Origin: Streptacidiphilus jeojiense
GTDB taxonomy: Bacteria; Actinomycetota; Actinomycetes; Streptomycetales; Streptomycetaceae
Length of the DNA stretch: 64,000 nucleotides
Assembly: GCF_000719095.1 (NCBI RefSeq)
Contig: NZ_JOEH01000003.1
Coordinates: forward strand, 62,001-126,000
Direction: 5' to 3'
Every line of letters starts with the position of its first letter. The stretch's first letter is position 1. Position numbers and translations under genes: made by a program. Under the pieces are notes generated by a model that had not been told where the DNA came from, made no database searches, and saw only the letters and a list, made by a program, of their open reading frames with translations. Positions 32,862 to 39,546 of the stretch are shown here, piece after piece.

Positions 32862-35563
32862 GGGCGTCTTCCTCCTGGGTGGTCGGCGTGGACCCGCGGG
32901 CGCGGCGGCCCGCTCCGCGGCGGAGCGGGTTCCTCGGTGGCTGTGGTGGTGGCAGTGGCGGGCCCGGCGGCCGGGCGGGCGAGCCGCCACAGTTCACTGG
33001 CCCGGGCCCTGCTGATCGGGTCGTCCTCGTCCCGGAGCATGCGTTCGACGACCTGGCGGACCGGCCTGCGGTCCCCCTCCCGGGTGACCAGCGCGGGGAG
33101 CAGCGCGGTCAGCCCGGGCAGCGCCTTGGGTCGGTCGCCGGCCCAGGCGGCCCGGAACCAGTGCTCCAGCGCGTCGAGGGCGGCGTCCCTGGACCGGGGC
33201 GTGTGCAGCGCGGTCCACATCAGGTCGGCCAGCGGCTCGGCCAGGGCGGGCCGGGCGTCGGCGAGCGCGAGCGGCAGCGGCCAGTCCAGCCGGTCGGCGA
33301 GGTCGGCGGCGGTCTCGTCGTCCCAGACCTCCGCCACCTCGGTGAGCGCCAGCCGGACGATGGCGACCAGCCCGAGGTTCTGGTGGGACGGGCGCCGATC
33401 GCTGGTCCAGGCGTGCAGCCGGCGCAGCACGGCCAGGCTGCTGTCGGCGTCGACCGCGAGCCTGATCACATTGAAGGAGGCCACCGGCAGTTGCGCGCCC
33501 TCGCCCCGGACCGCGATGCCGGCCAGCCGGTCGAGGGCCGCCGAGGTGCGCCGCGCGCCGCGCGGATAGCCGAGGCCCATGGCGGCGGTCCAGCGCAGCG
33601 CCGCGGACTCCGTGCCGGACCAGTCCTCGATCAGGGCGCGGACCGGCTCGCGGTAGCGGTCGTGCCGGGCCGCCTGGTCCAGTGCGGTCGCGGCGAACAG
33701 CCTGCGGCGCAGCGAGGCGGCGCCGGCGAGCGGCCGCAGCAGTTCCTCGTGGCCGTGGTCGAAGTCCCGGGCGCACAGCTCCCCGACCGCGACCGCGGCG
33801 CGGACCCACACCTGCGGCCGCGGATCGTCGGCCAACTGCCGCAGCCAGCGCACGATCGGGGCCCTGGCGGCGTGGTGCCGGTCCCAGACCTCGGCCAGCA
33901 CGGCGCCGGGAAGGGCGCCGCCCCGGTAGCCGACCAGCCGGGCCGGCACCTCGATGCCGGCGGTCTCGGTCACCCCCTCCCGGACCTCGGCGCGGGACAG
34001 CAGCAGGTCGGACTCCGGGTCGTCGGAGAACAGCGGCCGGGAAGGGGTCCGTTCCGGATCCGTCTCCATGGAGAGCTCCCAGGTCAGCGTGTGCGCAGCC
34101 AGGGAGACGGTGCTGTAGGTGAGGCCGCCGAGGACGGCCAGGGCGACCCGGAAGGCGGCCGGGTGCAGCACGTCGGCGGTGCGGTGGTGCGGGAGCCGGT
34201 CCGGACCCGGCGCGGAGTCGGCTGCGCGGCCCGGGGCGGTGGCGTCCCGGTCCAGTCCGGCGAACCACTCCTGGGCCTGACGCAACGACAGGGTCCGGCA
34301 CTCGTCCAGGAGTTGTCGACGGGTCAGGCTGCCGCGCAGGTGACCGGCGAGCAGTCCGGCGAGCAGCCCCACCTCGGCCGGGCGCAGCTCGTCCAGGCCC
34401 ACCGCGGCCAGCACCTCCGGGTCCTCGGCCAATGCCGCCGCCTCGCGCAGCAGTTCGGGCGGAACGGGTTCCTCTGGAGCCGGGCCCGCAGCCATCCCCA
34501 CGTGTGGCTGCGGACCCGCTCCGGTCGGGGGCACCGCCGGGGGCTGCCGCAGCTGCTCCCGCAGCCGGGACTCCAGCAGTGCGCTTGCGGGCGGGGGCGG
34601 GCAGGTCGTCCCGTAGCGCCCGCCCAGCAGCGGTACCACCGCCGCGCCGACGGTGACGACCAGCACCGCGTAGCAGTCGCGCCGGGCCAGGGCCGCCGCG
34701 AACACGTCCAGGTGCACCTCGTTCGGCAGGGCGGAGGACGGCAGACCGGCGGGCAGTTCCAGGAGGAAGCCGACCCCGCGGTGATCGCCGTCGAGCACCG
34801 TCCGGTCCAGCGCGGTCAGGTCGGCGCCGGGTTCCACCCGGCGGACGCGGGCGGTGCTCCCCTCCCCGTCCGGGAGCGGGCCCCCGGACGCACCGCCCGC
34901 GTCGTCCGTGGCGACGGCGCCCGCCGGCTCGCCCGACGCGTCGGGTCGAGGGCCGGGGGCTGCCGTCCGGTGCGGCGTCAGATCGTCCAGCAGGGCCAGC
35001 GCGGTACTGGTGCGGCCGGTCCCCGGTGCGGCTCCCAGCAGCAGCAGCCGGTTGGCGTGCAGCATCCGGCGCAGCGTCAGGTATCCCTGCGGCTCCTCGT
35101 AGTACCGCCGCAGCCGCCGCAGCTCCTCCGCGGGCACCGGCCCGCTGCGCGCCGCGGCGCTCGGCCGGCCGGCGCCCAGGTTGAGATTGAACACATCGCC
35201 GATCTGGGCGCGGTGGAACACCGAGCTGACGAAGCTGTTGAGGTCGCCGCCGGCCCGGAAGCTGGCACGGGTGGAGCTGCGGGCCCGGGACGCCGCGGCC
35301 ATGTCGGCGGCCTGCTCGTCCGCCTCGCCGTCCTGGCCCTCGCCCAGCGGCTTCCTGGCGAGCTCCCGGAACCGGTCGGCCTCGCGTTCGGCCTCGGCCT
35401 GCTCGACCTTCCCGTCCCGGCCCTCGTCCCGGCCCTGGCCCTCGCCCTGGTCCGCGCCCCTGCCCTCGCCCTGCTCCCGGGCGCCCTCGGCACCCTCGAC
35501 GTGCTCCCCGCCCCGACGGGGCCGCTGCGCTTCGACGGCACCGCCGTCCGGGTCGTCAGGCAC
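32858..35563 (-). CDS. P-loop NTPase with C-terminal helical repeats
   Basis: 901 residues. The first 100 are highly charged (Glu/Gly/Arg/Gln). At 107-132 is a short conserved-looking motif, DLNSFVSSVFHRAQIGDVFN. Residues 155-200 carry RYYEEPQGYLTLRRMLHANR and then the Walker A loop GAAPGTGRTS (177-186). The C-terminal 500 residues consist of helical pairs of HEAT/ARM style, as in STAND-type sensors. I see no clear NACHT or NB-ARC motif. The GTG at 35563 follows GGTGGGGG and overlaps the end of the cyclase-like gene; its stop overlaps the next start. It is a candidate signal-processing switch between cyclase and effectors. Confidence 0.65.
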   Translation of the reverse strand: MPDDPDGGAVEAQRPRRGGEHVEGAEGAREQGEGRGADQGEGQGRDEGRDGKVEQAEAEREADRFRELARKPLGEGQDGEADEQAADMAAASRARSSTRASFRAGGDLNSFVSSVFHRAQIGDVFNLNLGAGRPSAAARSGPVPAEELRRLRRYYEEPQGYLTLRRMLHANRLLLLGAAPGTGRTSTALALLDDLTPHRTAAPGPRPDASGEPAGAVATDDAGGASGGPLPDGEGSTARVRRVEPGADLTALDRTVLDGDHRGVGFLLELPAGLPSSALPNEVHLDVFAAALARRDCYAVLVVTVGAAVVPLLGGRYGTTCPPPPASALLESRLREQLRQPPAVPPTGAGPQPHVGMAAGPAPEEPVPPELLREAAALAEDPEVLAAVGLDELRPAEVGLLAGLLAGHLRGSLTRRQLLDECRTLSLRQAQEWFAGLDRDATAPGRAADSAPGPDRLPHHRTADVLHPAAFRVALAVLGGLTYSTVSLAAHTLTWELSMETDPERTPSRPLFSDDPESDLLLSRAEVREGVTETAGIEVPARLVGYRGGALPGAVLAEVWDRHHAARAPIVRWLRQLADDPRPQVWVRAAVAVGELCARDFDHGHEELLRPLAGAASLRRRLFAATALDQAARHDRYREPVRALIEDWSGTESAALRWTAAMGLGYPRGARRTSAALDRLAGIAVRGEGAQLPVASFNVIRLAVDADSSLAVLRRLHAWTSDRRPSHQNLGLVAIVRLALTEVAEVWDDETAADLADRLDWPLPLALADARPALAEPLADLMWTALHTPRSRDAALDALEHWFRAAWAGDRPKALPGLTALLPALVTREGDRRPVRQVVERMLRDEDDPISRARASELWRLARPAAGPATATTTATEEPAPPRSGPPRPRVHADHPGGRRP

Positions 35564-36368
35564 GGTCGCCCCCACCGACGTTGTTGGTGCGGCCGATGTG
35601 GGTCGGGCCCTCGTAGCGGTTGTGCGAGTTGAACGAGACGTCGCCGTTGTCGACCCGGACCCGCGCCAGCGGGTCCGGGCCCTCCCGCCCCGCCTCCCCT
35701 GCCTGCTCCTCCACGAAGCCCGCAGCCCCCGCGGACCCGGCAGCCTCCGGCGTCGCCGTCTCGTCCGCCAGTACCGGCGCGGGACGCCCCGGCAGCATGA
35801 ACCAGGCGGTCGCGGGCCCCTCCTTCAGCTGGACCCGGGCCGGGACGTACTGGTCCGGGTCGATGTAGCGGCCGCCCGGCAGCACCACCTCGGTGTGCAG
35901 CCGGTCCGAGGTGACCAGGACCAGGTCGGCACGGGCCTGCTCCAGCGCCAGCCGCGCAGTGCGGCAGTCGGCGAGCCGGCAGGCCAGGTCCACCGCCTGC
36001 CCGCTGATCCCCTCCTCGTCGTGCCGGACCGGCCCGACGTGCATGCCGACCCGCAGCCCCAGCGGCCGCTCCTGCCCCGCGTTCTCCTCCTTGAGCAGTT
36101 CGTTCACCTCGACCACCCACAGCCCCAGCATCCTGCTGGGCGGCATCCCGGCCAGGGCGGCGAGCACCCCGTCCCCCCGGTCCTCCAGGTGCAGTGCGCC
36201 CTCGTTGATCCGGGCGTACTCGAAGGCCCCGTGCACCACGCGGTAGAGCTGCCTGCGCATCCGGGTCTTGGCGGCGTCGTCGTACTGCCCCGAGCCGCGG
36301 GCGTCCACGCTCACCACCAGTTCGTAGACGCCTTCGCTCCCGCTGCTGCCGTTGGTCGCTTCGAGCAC
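35556..36368 (-). CDS. Class III nucleotide cyclase-like protein
   Basis: 270 residues. The cyclase fold is visible: VVSVDARGSG (first metal Asp, D22), LEDRGDGVLAAL (second metal Asp, D66), LGLRVGMHVGPV, and GISGQAVDLACRL, where the usual transition-state Asn is Asp (D127) but the Arg (R131) is kept. Both metal ligands are present, so activity is plausible. Pycsar cyclases are of this class and make cCMP or cUMP. A Pro/Ala linker leads to a C-terminal tail, HNRYEGPTHIGRTNNVGG, which resembles a motif at the N-terminal side of the next protein. The start is GTG at 36368 behind GGGGGG. First gene of the overlapping set. Confidence 0.72.
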   Translation of the reverse strand: MLEATNGSSGSEGVYELVVSVDARGSGQYDDAAKTRMRRQLYRVVHGAFEYARINEGALHLEDRGDGVLAALAGMPPSRMLGLWVVEVNELLKEENAGQERPLGLRVGMHVGPVRHDEEGISGQAVDLACRLADCRTARLALEQARADLVLVTSDRLHTEVVLPGGRYIDPDQYVPARVQLKEGPATAWFMLPGRPAPVLADETATPEAAGSAGAAGFVEEQAGEAGREGPDPLARVRVDNGDVSFNSHNRYEGPTHIGRTNNVGGGDRA

Positions 36369-36469
36369 GATCCCCCCTGGTGGTGTGCCGGCGGTGCTGC
36401 TTCTGCTGTTGCTGTGTTCTGTGCTCGAATCCCAGTCTTGGCCGCTGTGGTCGCGGTGTCTGTGACCGT

Positions 36470-37228
36470 TTACAGGTTCCGGTCCGCCGCTCGGCGTTCG
36501 CCGGTGCCGCCGTCCGCCCCGTCGGCCAGCAGCTTCAGCAGGGCGGGTTCGAGGATCTCCACCCTGCGGTTGCCGGTGCGCACCACCTGCTGGTCGCGGA
36601 GCAGGCGCAGCGCCTTGGCCACGGCTTCCCTGGTCGCGCCCACGGTCGCGGCGAGTTCGTCCTGGGGCAGGTGCACGACGGCGGTCGGCGGTTTTCGGCC
36701 CCGGCGGTCGGAGGGGCCGGCCGGGGTGTAGGGGCCGGTGCCGTTCACGGTGCTCAGCTCGACCAGTCGGGCGGCGAGCCTGCGGAGCACGGTCATGGAG
36801 GCGAGCGCCGAGCGCTCGCTGTCGGCGCTGCGCAGGCGGGAGGCCAGCTGGCGCATCACCAGGGCGCCGATGCGGGGATTGACCGCGAGGAAGCGACGGA
36901 AGCTGTCGCCCGGAACCACCACTGCCTCGACCGGTCCGAGCGCTCGTACGGTGGCGCTTCGAGGACGGTTGTCGAGGGCTGCGAGCTCCCCGAGTAACTC
37001 GCCGGGGCCGCGGATCCCGAGGATCAGCCGGGTGGCGCCGCGGTCGGTGCTCACCGAGACGGTGGCCCAGCCGTCGAGGAGCAGCAGCACATGGGTGCTG
37101 CGGTCACCCTCGACCATGAGACCGGTGTCGGCGGGGAGACTTCGGCGTGGGCCCAGCGCCAGGAAGGCTTCGTACTCCTGGCGGGTGAGCGCACGGGCAA
37201 AGGCCTGGTCGTCGCCGAGTAACCCCAT
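36470..37228 (-). CDS. Crp/Fnr-family transcriptional regulator
   Basis: 252 residues. The N-terminal cyclic-nucleotide-binding barrel (about 15-130) has GLMVEGDRSTHVLLLLDGWA and LGIRGPGELLGELAALDNRP. Next comes the long dimer helix, and a winged HTH contains LPQDELAATVGATREAVAKA. In the phosphate-binding cassette, RPRSATVRAL keeps an Arg-Ser pair as in cAMP-binding Crp. It lies 101 bp upstream of the nucleotide cyclase-like gene on the same strand, so it is a natural candidate to read the cyclase product or to control the operon. That link is inference. The ATG at 37228 follows a G-run ribosome site. Confidence 0.85.
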   Translation of the reverse strand: MGLLGDDQAFARALTRQEYEAFLALGPRRSLPADTGLMVEGDRSTHVLLLLDGWATVSVSTDRGATRLILGIRGPGELLGELAALDNRPRSATVRALGPVEAVVVPGDSFRRFLAVNPRIGALVMRQLASRLRSADSERSALASMTVLRRLAARLVELSTVNGTGPYTPAGPSDRRGRKPPTAVVHLPQDELAATVGATREAVAKALRLLRDQQVVRTGNRRVEILEPALLKLLADGADGGTGERRAADRNL

Positions 37229-37360
37229 GAACACCCCCCCGGGTGAGCCTTGGCTGGATACCGATGGTGACAGAGCCGGGCGCACAGGGGGATGACTTTA
37301 GGTCACGCTGGGATCACTATTGTTTCCAACGTGCGGTGGAAATAAGGAATTTCGGTGCGG

Positions 37361-37696
37361 TCAGGCGGCCGGGGAGCTGCTTCCCGAGCTGGAACCGGTG
37401 CTGCTCCCGGTGGACGGCGCGGGGCTGGGGCTGCCGCCCGAGCTCGACGACGAGTCGCCGGACGAGGACGTCGAGGAGGCCGCGGCCGGCTTGGCCGCCC
37501 CCACCGTGCTGCTCGAGGACGAGCGGCTGTCGGTGCGGTAGAAGCCGCTGCCCTTGAAGACCACGCCGACTGCGGAGTAGATCTTGCGGAGCCTGCCGTT
37601 GCACGTCGGGCAGACGGTCAGGGCGTCGTCCGTGAACTTCTGGACCGCCTCGAGGCCGTTGCCGCACTCGGTGCACTGGTACTGGTACGTCGGCAC
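37361..37696 (-). CDS. FmdB-type zinc ribbon protein
   Basis: 111 residues. The N-terminal ribbon has MPTYQYQCTECGNGLE with CxxC at 8-11 and CPTC about 20 residues later, then YSAVGVVFKGSGFYRTDSRS, the conserved FmdB ending. The last 60 residues are a low-complexity Ser/Gly/Pro/Ala tail. The FmdB name comes from a putative formamidase regulator; the biochemical role is unsettled. The start is GTG at 37696 after AGGAGG. A CIRCE element just upstream indicates heat-shock (HrcA) control. Confidence 0.88.
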   Translation of the reverse strand: MPTYQYQCTECGNGLEAVQKFTDDALTVCPTCNGRLRKIYSAVGVVFKGSGFYRTDSRSSSSSTVGAAKPAAASSTSSSGDSSSSSGGSPSPAPSTGSSTGSSSGSSSPAA

Positions 37697-37712
37697 TGTC
37701 TTTTCCTCCTGG

Positions 37713-37739
37713 CTGGCACTCTCGCCTGATGAGTGCTAA
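37713..37739 (-). promoter_or_regulatory. CIRCE element (HrcA operator) upstream of the FmdB gene
   Basis: CTGGCACTC-N9-GAGTGCTAA, 27 bp, against the canonical TTAGCACTC-N9-GAGTGCTAA. Seven of nine positions are palindromic. It ends 17 bp before the GTG start on the minus strand and overlaps the leader, as in groE operons. HrcA should repress the gene at normal temperature. Confidence 0.8.
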
Positions 37740-37828
37740 CGACGGTCAATGATGCGGTATTCCGCGGCGATAGTCCACCGTGACCACTGTGAGCTGTGGC
37801 AATGCGAGCCGTGACGCCTCCGCGACGG

Positions 37829-39322
37829 TCAGTAGCTGTCCCGCTGTTCGAGCCAGCCGGCGAGCTTGCCGCCCCGGTCGACGGCGCGCAGCCGGCGCTC
37901 GGCGCGGTCCCGCACCTGGTCGGTGGTGACCACCAGCAGGTCGTCCCCGGCCCGCAGCACGGTGGTGGGTCCCGGGACGAAGCTGGCGCCGTCCCTGACC
38001 ACCAGGGTGACCGCGGCGCCCTTGGGCAGCCGCAGCTCGCTGACCTCGACGCCGGCGATCCTCGACCCGGGGGCCAGGGTCAGCGACAGCAGGTGCCCGC
38101 GCAGCCGTTCGACCGGCGCGGACTCCACGTCGAGCCGGTCCGCGTGGCCCGGGTCGCCGATCCGCAGCCGTCGCGCCACCCAGGGCAGCGTCGGGCCCTG
38201 GACCAGGGTGAACACCACGACCAGCAGGAACACGATATTGAAGAGCTGGTGTGCGCCCGGCACCTGTCCGACCACCGGGATGGTGGCCAGCACGATGGGC
38301 ACCGCCCCGCGCAGCCCGGCCCAGGAGAGCAGGGTCTGCTCGCGCAGCGTGATGCCGAACGGGGTCATCGTCAGCAGCACCGACAGCGGCCGGGCCAGGA
38401 ACACCAGCACCAGGCCGACGACCAGCGCCGGGACGATCGCGTCGCCCATGGTGTGCGGCGTCACCAGCAGCCCGAGCAGGACGAACATGCTGATCTGGGC
38501 GATCCAGGCGAGCCCCTCGGCGAAGCCGCGGGTGGCCGGTCCGTGCGGCAGCCGGGAGTTCCCCAGCACCAGGGTGGCGATGTAGACGGCGAGGAAGCCG
38601 GAACCGTGCAGCAGGGCGCCGCCGGCGTAGGCGAGCAGGGCCAGCGCGGTCACCGCGATGGGGTAGAGGCCGGAGGAGGGCAGCGCGACCCGGCGCAGCG
38701 CCAGCGAGCCCAGCCGGCCCACGGCGAGCCCGATGACCAGGCCGATGGCCAGCTGCATGGCGATCGAGCCGACCAGCACGTACCAGCTGTCGATCGGACC
38801 GGTGGTGGCGAAGGCGACGACCAGGATGACCACCGGGGCGTCGTTGAAGCCGGACTCGGCCTCCAGCAGCCCGCTGAGCCGGGACGGCAGTGGGACCCGG
38901 CGCAGCACCGAGAAGACCGCGGCGGCGTCGGTGGACGAGACCACCGCGCCGAGCAGCAGCGACAGCCGCCAGTCGGTGCCGACCAGCAGGTGCGCGCCCA
39001 GGGCGGTGACCCCGACGCTGACGCCGGTGCCGAGGGTCGCCAGCACCGCGGCGGCCGGGGCCGCCGGTCTGATGCTGGTCCAGTTGGTGCTCAGGCCGCC
39101 CTCGGCGAGGATGACCACCAGCGCGGCGTAGCCGAGCACCTGGGTGAGTGACGCGTTGTCGTATCCGACGCCCAGTCCGTCCTGGCCCAGCCCGACGCCG
39201 ATGCCGAGGTAGAGCAGCAGGCTGGGCAGGCCGCTGCGGGAGGCGAGCCGCACGGCGGCCACGGCGACGAGGAGGACCAGGGAGAAGGCGAGGAGCAGGG
39301 TGTCGAGATGGTGGACTGTCAC
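37829..39322 (-). CDS. K+/H+ antiporter (CPA family) with TrkA-C domain
   Basis: 497 residues. About twelve membrane helices cover the first 390 residues. Markers are LYLGIGVGLGQDGLGV, the ion-site region AVVSSTDAAAVFSVLRRVPL with ESGFNDAPVVILVVAFATTG (paired acidic residues), and LSWAGLRGAVPIVLATIP. The C-terminal 100 residues form a TrkA-C/RCK_C domain (LPKGAAVTLVVRDGASFVPG, VLRAGDDLLVVTT), which gates by ligand binding. Length and layout match NhaP2/CvrA-type potassium/proton antiporters. The start is GTG at 39322 with a weak GAGGTG ahead. It is divergent from the acylase gene across an AT-rich 224-bp promoter region. Confidence 0.9.
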   Translation of the reverse strand: MTVHHLDTLLLAFSLVLLVAVAAVRLASRSGLPSLLLYLGIGVGLGQDGLGVGYDNASLTQVLGYAALVVILAEGGLSTNWTSIRPAAPAAAVLATLGTGVSVGVTALGAHLLVGTDWRLSLLLGAVVSSTDAAAVFSVLRRVPLPSRLSGLLEAESGFNDAPVVILVVAFATTGPIDSWYVLVGSIAMQLAIGLVIGLAVGRLGSLALRRVALPSSGLYPIAVTALALLAYAGGALLHGSGFLAVYIATLVLGNSRLPHGPATRGFAEGLAWIAQISMFVLLGLLVTPHTMGDAIVPALVVGLVLVFLARPLSVLLTMTPFGITLREQTLLSWAGLRGAVPIVLATIPVVGQVPGAHQLFNIVFLLVVVFTLVQGPTLPWVARRLRIGDPGHADRLDVESAPVERLRGHLLSLTLAPGSRIAGVEVSELRLPKGAAVTLVVRDGASFVPGPTTVLRAGDDLLVVTTDQVRDRAERRLRAVDRGGKLAGWLEQRDSY

Positions 39323-39546
39323 TCAGGGGCACCTCACAACGGCAGGCGTCAGACGGGCAGTCAGATAATTACTCTGTCTAACATTTTACCTTGCCTTGGT
39401 GATCTCTTGTCCAGGGTGAAGAATCTGGGCGAATGCGGAGGCCGATACCAGTCATCGGGCCGTTCGGTTCAAGTGTTAGCGTCGGCTCCGCCGCACAGCA
39501 CCGCGCCCTCAGGCGGCGGACGAGCCCCTGCCCCACAAGGACCCTG

